A DNA stretch of 13,955 bases from Holophagae bacterium (GCA_030637505.1 DAOWGJ010000226.1:1-13955), one strand, 5' to 3'. Positions 7,219 to 13,955 are shown, counted from the first letter of the stretch. A program made the numbers and translations. Notes: a model not told the origin generated them from the letters alone.

Positions 7219-9066
7219 CTAGAGATTGATACGCAGTCCGGCAATGATTCTCCGCCCCTGCGCTGGATAGCCCAGGACCTCTTCGTAGTCCTTGTCCAAT
7301 AAATTGGTCGCTCGCAGGGTCAACTCGATGCTGTCCCAGATCCGGGTGGCCAGCGCAAGATCGGCCGTGACGAAACTGTCTGTCCGAGTGGTTTCGAAGT
7401 TGAGGGGATCGATGTCGAAGCGGTGGCCGACGTACCTGACGGTGGCATAGCCCTTGAGCCAGGGCAGAAAGGCGCCGGAGAAAGTGTAGGCGCCGCTCCA
7501 TTCGGGTCGCCTGAGGAGTTCGTTTCCGAAGCCGTCGGAGGTGTCCAACCACGTGACCTGCAGGTATGACCTCAGTGCATCGGAGTGCACGGTGTCCAGC
7601 CCGGCCTCAAAGCCGTTGATTTCGGCTTGGCCGATGTTCTGGAGCGAGTAGTTGACGAAGTCGAAAACGATCAGATTGTCGATTTCAGTTGAAAACATAT
7701 TGAGCTCCAGCCGGTGTGAGCCAGTGGTCTGCCCACTCAAAACCAGTCCGACCTCCATGCTCTGGGACGTCTCGGGCTGAAGGTCGGCATTGCCCGAAAA
7801 GGGATAGAAGAGTTCACCTACCGACGGTTGGCGATAGGCCTCACCATAGCCGGCTCTCAGTTCCAGAGTCTCCGATACCCTCCAGCCCAGATTGGCTCTC
7901 GGCGAGACCTCGGAGCCCCACTGGTCGGTGTCGTCCCACCGCGCCCCCAATACCAGAGTCAGGGCGCTGCCCATGCGCCACACGTCCTGGGCGAAGAGAC
8001 TGGTCATTTCGTAGCTGACCGCCTCGAGATTTGGCCCGTAGACCGAGCCGTCCGTAACCTCGTCCTGACGCCACTCGGCGCCCCAGGACAGGCTGTGATC
8101 TCCCAACGCGTGATGGGACGCAATTCGGGCCTGGGTGGTTTCGGTCTCGGTATGGGACCAGGTGAAACCCCAGGGGTCGTCAGGGTCGGAGAAGTCCAGG
8201 TCCCGCTCAACCGTTGAAACCGTTGCCTCCAGCGACCAACGATTGGAGATCGCCCATTTAAGGGGAATGGCCAAGGTTCGTTCGTTGGCCTTTTGGCGGC
8301 GGGACGGCGTCAGCGATCCGGGCGACGAGAACGGGATTCCGAGTTCCGAATCGACATCGTGGTAGAGGAAAGAGATTCTGCTGCCCTTGCCCCACTTCAG
8401 CCCGGCGTTGACCAGACTCTGGCGAAGGTCAAAATCAGAGTTTTCGAGATCTCCCTCACCCTCCCGAATCAGGCCCGAGGCCATAAGGTCGAAGCCTTCG
8501 GAGCCGTAGGTGAACGCGCCCTCGTACCGCTCCCAGGATCCCTCGCCCCCTTCGGCGAAGAGAGTGCCGCTGAAACCGTCGGCCCCAGTTCCGGGAATCA
8601 GGTTGATCACGCCCCCGACAGCGTCGGCGCCCCAGAGGGCGGAGTAGGGCCCCCGGGCGACCTCGATGCGCTCCAGGCCGGCGGTCGCCAGCTGAGAGAA
8701 ATCAAAGCCACCAAAAAAGGGTGAGTTGAGGCGGACCCCGTCAATCATAACCAGCGTGTGATCACTTTCGGTCCCCCTGGTGAATACCGAGGTCACCGAT
8801 CCTGATCCGCTTGACTGGACGACATTGAGGCCGGGAACCCTCCTGAGGATGTCGGCGACAGATTCGGTCTGGGCGTTTTCCATTTCCTCCTCCGTGATCA
8901 CGGTGATCGGAAGGGGGACGGTATCGAGTCCCTCTTCCGTCCCGGTCGCCGTGACGGTGATCTCGGAAGAGAAAGTGGAATCCTGTGCAGTCGAAACGAT
9001 AGGGAGCCCTGAAGCAAGGCTGATGGCGAGTAGAAAGGGAAAAGAGAATAGACGACGTACGGACAT
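7219..9066 (-). CDS. btuB: TonB-dependent receptor, BtuB-like (vitamin B12 uptake)
   Basis: A 615-residue outer-membrane receptor. ATG 9066 has GGGAGG 5 bases upstream; the frame extends further but only through the riboswitch. Residues 1-27 form a signal peptide with likely cleavage at STA-Q. A TonB box-like EITVTATG lies at 35-42. The plug domain (about 45-165) includes ADILRRVPGLNV, VFTRGTESDHTLVMIDGVRL and RGPYSALWGADAVGGVINL. The remainder is a beta-barrel with alternating strands, including the GYGEAYRQPSVGELFYP segment and a C-terminal strand ending RRIIAGLRINL. Length and plug resemble BtuB, the cobalamin receptor, and the upstream cobalamin riboswitch strongly supports a corrinoid substrate. 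It would pass substrate to a periplasmic BtuF/BtuCD system, which is not in the window. Expression should fall when B12 is plentiful. A different corrinoid or precursor remains possible. Confidence 0.93.
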   Translation of the reverse strand: MSVRRLFSFPFLLAISLASGLPIVSTAQDSTFSSEITVTATGTEEGLDTVPLPITVITEEEMENAQTESVADILRRVPGLNVVQSSGSGSVTSVFTRGTESDHTLVMIDGVRLNSPFFGGFDFSQLATAGLERIEVARGPYSALWGADAVGGVINLIPGTGADGFSGTLFAEGGEGSWERYEGAFTYGSEGFDLMASGLIREGEGDLENSDFDLRQSLVNAGLKWGKGSRISFLYHDVDSELGIPFSSPGSLTPSRRQKANERTLAIPLKWAISNRWSLEATVSTVERDLDFSDPDDPWGFTWSHTETETTQARIASHHALGDHSLSWGAEWRQDEVTDGSVYGPNLEAVSYEMTSLFAQDVWRMGSALTLVLGARWDDTDQWGSEVSPRANLGWRVSETLELRAGYGEAYRQPSVGELFYPFSGNADLQPETSQSMEVGLVLSGQTTGSHRLELNMFSTEIDNLIVFDFVNYSLQNIGQAEINGFEAGLDTVHSDALRSYLQVTWLDTSDGFGNELLRRPEWSGAYTFSGAFLPWLKGYATVRYVGHRFDIDPLNFETTRTDSFVTADLALATRIWDSIELTLRATNLLDKDYEEVLGYPAQGRRIIAGLRINL

Positions 9067-9067
9067 T

Positions 9068-9082
9068 GAAACCTCCCGTTTC
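9068..9082 (-). promoter_or_regulatory. Hairpin holding the btuB ribosome-binding site in its loop
   Basis: On the minus strand GAAAC-GGGAG-GTTTC can form a 5-base stem whose loop contains most of the Shine-Dalgarno sequence. It ends one base before the start codon. Together with the close 3' edge of the aptamer it points to translational rather than transcriptional control, which is inference. Confidence 0.5.
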
Positions 9083-9087
9083 GGTTG

Positions 9088-9325
9088 GGGGGTGGCAGGT
9101 CTCCTGGCTCCCGGATCCGTCGTGCTTTCGCACGACACCGAAGGATTCACCTTCCCAGTGGCCAACCCAAAGGTTTACGCCATCCAGTGGTTGGTTTGCA
9201 CGGAAGACCGTGCTCACCGTGAACCCATCGTCTCCGGTTACAGTGGCGGGGGCCGCGCCGGATTCTCACCGGCTTCCCCTGCCCGGAAATCATCGCTTCG
9301 ACGCGCATCTGCGCCGCTGTCGCTG
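9088..9325 (-). ncRNA. Cobalamin riboswitch (adenosylcobalamin family aptamer)
   Basis: On the minus strand the conserved landmarks appear in order. They are GGGGAAGCCGGTGAGAATCC (about 9260-9279), the B12-box core CCCGCCACTGTAACCGG (about 9234-9250), the later CACTGGGAAGG element, and the 3' GAGCCAGGAGACCTGCC (about 9095-9111). An extra hairpin, GTCGTGC-GAAA-GCACGAC (9119-9136), carries a GNRA tetraloop. The 5' boundary is estimated from possible GCAG/CTGC pairing near 9309. This aptamer class represses B12 uptake and synthesis genes when bound to cobalamin. The aptamer ends about 20 bases before the btuB start codon, leaving almost no room for a separate terminator. Confidence 0.93.
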
Positions 9326-9358
9326 TCTCCGGGTTTGACCATCCCAAATGTCGATGAC

Positions 9359-9388
9359 ACCGTAGCGCGTCCGGCGGAATGGGGTCAA
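9359..9388 (-). promoter_or_regulatory. Candidate promoter for the riboswitch-btuB transcript
   Basis: On the minus strand TTGACC (9383-9388) is followed after 18 bases by TACGGT (9359-9364). The -35 matches five of six consensus bases and the -10 only three. Its position would give a leader starting near 9350, just ahead of the aptamer, which suits the context. Confidence 0.35.
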
Positions 9389-9455
9389 GAAAAAAATGAA
9401 TCGCAAAGACGCAATGGCCGCTAAGGGAACTCAAAGAAGGGGTTAGGTACGGTGG

Positions 9456-10073
9456 TCAGACGCCGCCGACGACGGAGCTCCAGGCAGAGGTGTCGGAGGA
9501 CTCGAACCCGTCGCCGAAGACCTGGTCTTTTGAAAACTCCACGTTGTCAAAGTGGGCAAGGAGGGTGCCCGAGTCTTGGTCCTTTTCGACACTGAGGCGC
9601 AGGCGGGCTGAATGGGCCCCCGAGGGGGCCACGGTCGTATTGAAGGAGGGGTACCACACGTCAGGTGTGGAGTCGTAGATCCAGGGGGTTGATGAAAGAC
9701 CCAGAAAGCCGCTGCAGTTGGGCAGCTCATACCACTGGATTAATAAGTTGGCCCTGCCGGTCTGGGACTGACCGCCCGGCACCAGGATCTCGGCAGCGAC
9801 CGAGTGAACCTCTCCTCCGGTGATGTCTTCGATGCACTGGCGCGCTCCGGTGGAGTCGCCGGCGGTAGTGCTGAGATTGGTGACCAATGCCGAGCCGGAA
9901 GCCGGGTTGCCGTCCGCGTCGAGGGGGTACCACATGATATCCGCCGTCGCGACAGGCAGCCATCCCGCGACATCGGTATCGAAGTTCGGGTTCGACACCA
10001 GATTCTGTCCCCAGGCGAAGGCAGCCGAGACCACTACCGCGAGCGCAAGAACTGTGTAACGGACCATTGCCAT
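9456..10073 (-). CDS. Secreted beta-sandwich (carbohydrate-binding-module-like) protein with DGFES..DTSAW C-terminal motif
   Basis: A 205-residue protein. ATG 10073 has AGGAGG 7 bases upstream and gives a clean signal peptide (residues 1-22, cleavage near AFA or WGQ). NLVSNPNFDTDVAGW at the mature N-terminus and ARLRLSVEKDQDSGTLLAHFDNVEF near the end are the first and last strands expected of a galactose-binding-like jelly-roll domain of the CBM_4_9 kind. Two Cys (in ARQCIED and LPNCSGF) could form a disulfide. The C-terminus reads VFGDGFESSDTSAWSSVV, a short tail that I recall recurring as 'DGFESGDTSAWS' on unrelated exported proteins of Acidobacteriota and some Gammaproteobacteria. The tail may be a sorting or surface signal, which is inference. 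The protein has no catalytic domain, so it may bind glycan or a surface component. It is divergent from the TonB-dependent receptor gene at 10271. Confidence 0.78.
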   Translation of the reverse strand: MAMVRYTVLALAVVVSAAFAWGQNLVSNPNFDTDVAGWLPVATADIMWYPLDADGNPASGSALVTNLSTTAGDSTGARQCIEDITGGEVHSVAAEILVPGGQSQTGRANLLIQWYELPNCSGFLGLSSTPWIYDSTPDVWYPSFNTTVAPSGAHSARLRLSVEKDQDSGTLLAHFDNVEFSKDQVFGDGFESSDTSAWSSVVGGV

Positions 10074-10105
10074 CGCTCAGCCTCCTGTTCAAAAACGTGT
10101 CTCTC

Positions 10106-10134
10106 AATATATGTCTCGATAGGACCGGGCGCAA
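10106..10134 (-). promoter_or_regulatory. Candidate sigma-70-type promoter for the secreted protein gene
   Basis: On the minus strand TTGCGC (10129-10134) and TATATT (10106-10111) are separated by 17 bases. The -10 matches five of six consensus bases and the spacing is ideal. The leader would be about 25 bases before the AGGAGG site. Confidence 0.5.
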
Positions 10135-10270
10135 GGCGTCCGGTCGCCTCGCTCGAAATTATTCTCATCCGTCCGCCCAGCACCTTCTACCGTGAGGAAA
10201 AGTACCAGAAACGCATAACCGGGTTCCCTCGTATTGACTGTGGTGCTAAGGTCTCGCGTTCGGAGGACTC

Positions 10271-12463
10271 TTGAAGAGGTTCTTGATCCCAGTCTTTTTT
10301 TCAATACTCCTGATCAGCATGGTCCATTCGGCCTTTGCCGTTGAGTTGGTCCTTGTCGGTTCGGACGGCAAGCCTCTGCCCGGCGCTCACGTGACGGTCG
10401 TCGGTCTGCCGGGCAGTTGGATCGCTGACGGGCAGGGCTTGGTCAACCTCGACCCAACACCGGATCTGCCCGTCGTTTTGATCGTTGCGCGTGCGGACGG
10501 GGTCGCCTTGAAGCCGCTGACGTTGGTCGAGTGGGCCGAGGAACAGCCTCAGACGTTGGTCGTAGGCGCAATTGGCGGCACGGTCGAAGTCATCAGTGCC
10601 GTCATTTCGGACCTCGAACTGCCCCCGGCGGCGATGGCAACCATACTCGGCAGGGAGGAACTCGACGAGAGGGTTCCCACGTCCTTGACAGATGTCCTTG
10701 CGACTGTGCCCGGGGCCGGCAGGGGTGGGGAGGGACGCTCGGTCGTTCCCAGCCTGCGAGGACTGCCAAAACACCGGACCTTGATTCTCCTTGATGACGG
10801 CCGCGTCGTCACCGAACGCCGCGCGGGCGCTTCGGCAACCTTCCTGGACCCGGACACGCTTGGCGAGATCGAAGTGATTCGGGGGCCGGGGTCGGTCGCT
10901 TACGGGTCAGACGCCTTTGGAGGGATTATCCGGGCGCGGTCACGAATGCCCTCTCCCTATCCCGATCGAATCGGGGTGCGTTACGCCCTTGAGGGCTCCC
11001 AAGGCACTCCAGGATGGGGCGCCGCCGCCGATGTCGAAGGGCCTCTGGCCGGCGGTGGCTTCCTGCTCGGAGCGCACGTGCGGGATTATTCGGATTATTC
11101 CAGTCCCGAGGGTGAGGTCTTCGACACACGATGGGAGACGTGGGGTATCCGGGCAGGTTGGCAGCGGGTGATCGGCCGAGGCGTTCTTCGAGTGTCGTGG
11201 CGTTCCGACAGGGCTCGGGACGTCGGCAAGCCCAATCCGGACTCGAAGACCCAGAGACGATTTTATCCGTTGGAGGATTCCGACCGTCTCAACCTGGCCT
11301 TTGAGCAACCGCTGTCCGGCGATTGGAAGAGGCTCTCTGTGTCGGTGGCATGGGATCGTTATCAGCTGGTGTTGAACAAGGACGATCTGGACCTCGGGCT
11401 CAAGCCGACGGAGCGGGCCCAGTCGGACACACGGGCCAACGATGTGGAAATGCGGCTCGAAGTCGAGCGGTCGCTGGGCTCGACCCGGCTGGTCATGGGG
11501 ACCAACATCACCTCCAGGTACGGGCTTAAGGCGCTCAATACGGCCTTCGAAGCTGGAGGAACGGACGGGGCATTGCAGGAGGTCTCCAGCGAGACGGCCA
11601 TCAAAGACGCCGAAAACCAGGATTATGGCTTGTTCACCGCCCTCCATGGGTCCCTCGGCCCCGTACGGCTCTCCGGCGGCTTGCGCCTGGATTTGGTCCG
11701 AACATCAAACTCAGGAGGATATTTCGGCGATCGCTCGACCTCGGACGAAGCGGTCTCGGGTTATGTCGGGGGTGGAATCGACCTTGTCGACAACCTGGAG
11801 CTGACCCTTCAGGTGGCGCACGGATTCCGGGATCCCCTGCTGTCCGATCGCTACTACCGCGGTGAGACCGGCCGTGGTTTCATTACGGGAAACCCCGACC
11901 TCGGACCGGAGACGGCAGATCAACTCGACCTGGCGCTTCGCTATCGCTCCGACACCTGGAACGTGGGCGGCTCCGCCTACCTCTATCGGATCAAGGACAT
12001 GGTGGAGAGGTACAAGGTCGGTGACGACTTTTTCTTCCGCAATCGCGGTGAAGGTGAGATCCGCGGCCTCGAACTCGAGGCGGCGAGGATGTTGTCCGAT
12101 TCCCTGTCATTGCACCTCGGGGCGTGGTGGCTGGAGGGTGAGGTCCGGGACGACCATTCGGCCATCGACGACATCCCCGCTCCGGGGGTGTCCCTGGTTC
12201 TGCGGGACTCGAAGCCGAAGGGCCTCAGGTGGATGATCCGGGGTGCGGCCTACACACGCCACGACGACACGGGGCCTTCCGAACAGGTCGTGCCGGGTTA
12301 TGCCGTTTTGGATGGCGCGATCGGTTGGGCCTTCTCCGAGGAACTCCAACTGCAGCTGCTCGGCCGCAACCTCTTCGATCGAACCTACCTCGGCTCCGCC
12401 GATGAAGATTCGGTCCTCGCGCCGGGTCGTTCGTTCACGCTGACCCTCCGAGGGCAGTTGTAG
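10271..12463 (+). CDS. TonB-dependent receptor with N-terminal carboxypeptidase-regulatory-like domain
   Basis: A 730-residue outer-membrane receptor. The start is TTG 10271: GGAGG at 10262-10266 lies 4 bases upstream and only this start gives a complete signal peptide (MKRFLIPVFFSILLISMVHSAFA, cleavage after residue 23). Residues about 24-75 (VELVLVGSDGKPLPGAHVTVVG...DGQG) resemble the carboxypeptidase-regulatory-like beta-sandwich often found ahead of the plug. The plug spans about 105-225 and carries LTDVLATVPGAG, PSLRGLPKHRTLILLDDGR and EVIRGPGSVAYGSDAFGGII. The beta-barrel follows, with FRDPLLSDRYYRGETGRGFITGNPDLGPETADQ and ends in FTLTLRGQL. No clear TonB box is seen; TVEVISAVI near 97-105 is the only candidate. 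The substrate is unknown (siderophore, haem, corrinoid and glycan are all possible). No riboswitch or Fur-like site precedes it. Confidence 0.93.
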   Translation: MKRFLIPVFFSILLISMVHSAFAVELVLVGSDGKPLPGAHVTVVGLPGSWIADGQGLVNLDPTPDLPVVLIVARADGVALKPLTLVEWAEEQPQTLVVGAIGGTVEVISAVISDLELPPAAMATILGREELDERVPTSLTDVLATVPGAGRGGEGRSVVPSLRGLPKHRTLILLDDGRVVTERRAGASATFLDPDTLGEIEVIRGPGSVAYGSDAFGGIIRARSRMPSPYPDRIGVRYALEGSQGTPGWGAAADVEGPLAGGGFLLGAHVRDYSDYSSPEGEVFDTRWETWGIRAGWQRVIGRGVLRVSWRSDRARDVGKPNPDSKTQRRFYPLEDSDRLNLAFEQPLSGDWKRLSVSVAWDRYQLVLNKDDLDLGLKPTERAQSDTRANDVEMRLEVERSLGSTRLVMGTNITSRYGLKALNTAFEAGGTDGALQEVSSETAIKDAENQDYGLFTALHGSLGPVRLSGGLRLDLVRTSNSGGYFGDRSTSDEAVSGYVGGGIDLVDNLELTLQVAHGFRDPLLSDRYYRGETGRGFITGNPDLGPETADQLDLALRYRSDTWNVGGSAYLYRIKDMVERYKVGDDFFFRNRGEGEIRGLELEAARMLSDSLSLHLGAWWLEGEVRDDHSAIDDIPAPGVSLVLRDSKPKGLRWMIRGAAYTRHDDTGPSEQVVPGYAVLDGAIGWAFSEELQLQLLGRNLFDRTYLGSADEDSVLAPGRSFTLTLRGQL

Positions 12464-12493
12464 GACGGGGTCGAAACCGGGACCGTGTCCGTC
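12464..12493 (+). terminator. Nested hairpin immediately after the receptor gene
   Basis: GACGG (12464-12468) pairs with CCGTC (12489-12493), and inside it GGTC (12469-12472) pairs with GACC (12481-12484). It starts on the base after the stop codon. There is no T-run after it, so termination would be weak. Confidence 0.3.
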
Positions 12494-12568
12494 AACCGCG
12501 GCGGGGACCGGAACCGCGTCCACGTCCGCGTCAGTGCCCGAACAGCCTATGCCGACGAACAAAATCAA

Positions 12569-12883
12569 GGGCGCACAAGACGCCAAATCGGGGCGTGCCG
12601 GGTGCGCCCTCTCTTCACCGGGCAGAACTCCCAACTGAGCCGCCGTTGCGAAGAAGGGCGACACCGGGCAACCCTCGGCGCCGCCGTCAGCAATCGAGTC
12701 TCGGCCGACGCCGTAGGCCGCCGAGGTCGTTTCCCGGAGGGGCGGCCTCCTCCCCAGCCAGAGAAATGCTGCCCCCTCCGGGAAATGCACCGAGCGGGGG
12801 CGATCGGTGGCCCAGGAATTGGCAGTGACCTCAATGCGCCCCCGAAGGCCGGCGACGAAAACCAGAATCCAAGACCGCCGGCC
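12569..12883. other. Array of five consecutive perfect inverted repeats in a gene-free stretch
   Basis: The 625 bases from 12464 to 13088 hold no convincing gene. Within them five non-overlapping perfect hairpins follow one another. Stem 1 is GGGCGCAC 12569-12576 with 12602-12609, enclosing ACGCC/GGCGT. Stem 2 is CCTCGGCG 12673-12680 with 12719-12726. Stem 3 is a 13-base stem, TTTCCCGGAGGGG 12730-12742 with 12773-12785, enclosing CAGC/GCTG. Stem 4 is CGGGGGCG 12795-12802 with 12837-12844. Stem 5 is GGCCGGCG 12847-12854 with 12876-12883. This density exceeds what I would expect by chance even in GC-rich DNA. It may be a structured RNA, a decayed mobile element or a palindromic repeat cluster. 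The strand cannot be decided, and I recognise no known RNA family. Confidence 0.55.
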
Positions 12884-12974
12884 ACCTCAGACTCAGCGGG
12901 CAGGACCTGCGAAAGGCACAAAGGTGGAAAGGCGTGCCAGGCATCTTTTCGATCTTTTCAGAAAAACAGTGTCC

Positions 12975-12994
12975 CCTGTAAATTCCTGTAAATT
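12975..12994. repeat. Tandem 10-base direct repeat
   Basis: CCTGTAAATT occurs twice back to back. It sits in the AT-rich tail of the gene-free stretch, directly before a CTTTGTGCC/TTTTGTGG-type sequence (about 13003-13024) like low-complexity dispersed repeats of many bacterial genomes. Confidence 0.7.
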
Positions 12995-13069
12995 CTTTTC
13001 GTGCATCTTTGTGCCTTTTTGTGGCTACTTTCCCCTCTTCTAGGCGTTGCCATTGAATTTTGCAAGAGG

Positions 13070-13086
13070 CTCAGCTGATAGCTGAG
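13070..13086 (-). terminator. Hairpin just past the nifS stop (possible terminator)
   Basis: CTCAGC (13070-13075) and GCTGAG (13081-13086) form a perfect 6-base stem with loop TGATA. It lies 2 bases beyond the minus-strand stop codon. No U-run follows, so this is a weak call. Confidence 0.3.
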
Positions 13087-13088
13087 AG

Positions 13089-13955
13089 CTACTTCGGCAT
13101 CTCCGTCTGGTGCATCAGGGGTTCGGCCTCGGGTCTGGGGGCGTTGGCTTGAGCATCCCAGAAGGGTGAGAGTCGTCTGAGGTTGGCGACAATCGGGGGG
13201 AAGAACTCGATCACATGGTCAATCTCGGCTGAGGTCGTGTAGCGCGAGAGTGAAAAGCGGATCGAGCCGTGAACTGCGGTGAAGGGCACCGACATCGCGC
13301 GGAGGACGTGCGAGGGTTCAAGCGAGCCCGAGGTGCAGGCCGACCCCGACGAGGCGCAGATGCCAACGGCGGAGAGCTGGTAGAGCATGCCCTCACCCTC
13401 AATGAAATGGATCGCCAGGTTGAGGGTGTTGGAGAGACGCTCGACCTCGCCGCCGTTGACCTCGGCGTAGGGGATAGCCTCCAACAGCGCCGCTTCCAGC
13501 CGATCACGAAGGCCCCGGATCTTCTGTTCGTCCTGGTCGTGGTGTTCGTCGGCCATTTCCAGCGCGCGGGCCAGGCCGACGATGAAGGCGACGTTCTCGG
13601 TGCCGGCGCGCCGGCCGTCTTCCTGGTGGCCGCCCAGCATGAAGGGCCGGCATGGGGTTCCCCGACGGACGAAGAGGGCGCCGATGCCCTTGGGGGCGTG
13701 GAGTTTGTGGCCTGAAAGAGACAATAAGTCGACGTAGCTCAGGTCACCGCGGAGATTCAGTGGGAGCTTTCCGGCAGTCTGCGTGGCATCGGTGTGCACG
13801 ACGATCGAGGGGTCGGTCTCTTTGGCGATGCGGGCGATGTCGGCGACGGGGAATATCACTCCGGTCTCGTTGTTGGCGTGCATCGCAGAAACCAGCAGGG
13901 TGTCGGGCCGCAGGGCCCGAACGTAGTCGCCGATGTCCAGGCGTCCCGAGCGATC
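13089..13955 (-). CDS. nifS: Cysteine desulfurase, NifS/IscS family, 5' part missing
   Basis: The frame is open to the right edge and has no start in the window. The residues before the internal Met (GRLDIGDYVRALRPDTLLVSA) match the family. The enzyme uses pyridoxal phosphate to take sulfur from L-cysteine for Fe-S cluster and other sulfur-transfer pathways. Visible motifs are MHANNETG, HTDATQTAGK (Asp and Gln contact the cofactor), SLSGHKLHAPKGIGAL with the Schiff-base Lys codon at 13704-13706, GRRAGTENV, and SSGSACTSGSLEPSHVL with the catalytic Cys codon at 13335-13337. The SSGSAC(T/S)SG...EPSHVL form and the ending FFPPIVANLRRLSPF are typical of group I NifS-type enzymes. A C-terminal tail of about 22 residues (DAQANAPRPEAEPLMHQTEMPK) extends past the usual end. 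No nifU or iscU scaffold gene follows on this strand. Confidence 0.95.
   Translation of the reverse strand, partial: DRSGRLDIGDYVRALRPDTLLVSAMHANNETGVIFPVADIARIAKETDPSIVVHTDATQTAGKLPLNLRGDLSYVDLLSLSGHKLHAPKGIGALFVRRGTPCRPFMLGGHQEDGRRAGTENVAFIVGLARALEMADEHHDQDEQKIRGLRDRLEAALLEAIPYAEVNGGEVERLSNTLNLAIHFIEGEGMLYQLSAVGICASSGSACTSGSLEPSHVLRAMSVPFTAVHGSIRFSLSRYTTSAEIDHVIEFFPPIVANLRRLSPFWDAQANAPRPEAEPLMHQTEMPK

Noticed and set aside
7146..7220. Interleaved complementary pairs GGCCGG/CCGGCC and AGAAGGG/CCCTTCT suggesting a pseudoknot after btuB
   Set aside because: The two right-hand arms overlap at 7214-7215, so both cannot form at once, and such short matches are likely by chance.
12107..12790. Minus-strand frame of 227 codons downstream of nifS
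   Set aside because: Its last 350 or so bases lie antisense inside the receptor gene and no domain is visible. Its third-position GC bias is reasonable, so a decayed gene in 12464-12790 cannot be fully excluded.
12485..12991. Plus-strand frame of 168 codons in the gene-free stretch
   Set aside because: It is Arg/Pro/Gly-rich, has no recognisable domain or ribosome-binding site, and runs through the hairpin array and the tandem repeat.
13072..13083. CAGCTGATAGCT also present at 6431-6442
   Set aside because: A shared 12-mer is expected several times by chance in 14 kb, and the flanks do not match.
12464..13088. Search for a second riboswitch, tmRNA, RNase P RNA or SRP RNA in the hairpin-rich stretch
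   Set aside because: None of their conserved core sequences could be found on either strand by eye.
1..13955. CRISPR array, tRNA, rRNA or insertion-sequence transposase
   Set aside because: No regularly spaced direct repeats, no cloverleaf with a GTTC-type T-loop, no rRNA core sequences and no transposase or integrase motifs were seen.

Overview
The window is GC-rich, gene-dense DNA from a Gram-negative bacterium. Two TonB-dependent outer-membrane receptors, a cobalamin riboswitch and several Sec signal peptides show an outer membrane and vitamin B12 uptake. A NifS-type cysteine desulfurase, a cyclic-nucleotide/FHA fusion protein and a secreted protein ending in a 'DGFES-DTSAW' tail would fit a member of Acidobacteriota or a neighbouring phylum. 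That placement is inference; no rRNA or other decisive marker is present.

Region 1 (1-6173, plus strand) is a tight run of six co-oriented genes. They are the end of an LD-carboxypeptidase gene, a cNMP-binding/FHA protein, recG, a small two-helix membrane protein, an EcsC-family protein and a membrane-anchored alpha/beta hydrolase. Neighbouring genes overlap or lie 1 base apart, so they are probably co-transcribed and translationally coupled. The common theme may be cell-envelope and genome maintenance, but only the individual domain calls are firm.

Region 2 (6174-6539) is non-coding and rich in repeats. It holds a perfect hairpin just after the operon, then two perfect 25-base inverted copies of a REP-type element (GTAG followed by a hairpin) enclosing about 156 bases, then two more GC hairpins.

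Region 3 (6540-10073, minus strand) starts with a small Cys/Ala-rich exported protein built on a 44-residue repeat with cysteines spaced 18/26/18/26. Next comes a BtuB-like receptor preceded by a clear cobalamin riboswitch whose 3' end lies close to the ribosome-binding site. Last is a secreted beta-sandwich-like protein with the DGFES-type C-terminal tail.

Region 4 (10271-12463, plus strand) is a second TonB-dependent receptor, started by TTG and diverging from the secreted protein gene. It carries an N-terminal carboxypeptidase-regulatory-like domain.

Region 5 (12464-13088) has no convincing gene. It contains five consecutive, non-overlapping perfect inverted repeats between 12569 and 12883, then a 10-base tandem repeat. 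This is the least explained part of the window. The right edge is the 3' part of a nifS-type gene on the minus strand.

The best candidates for something undescribed are the 44-residue Cys-repeat protein, the tandem-hairpin region at 12569-12883, and the secreted protein with its tail motif. None of them can be given a function from sequence alone.
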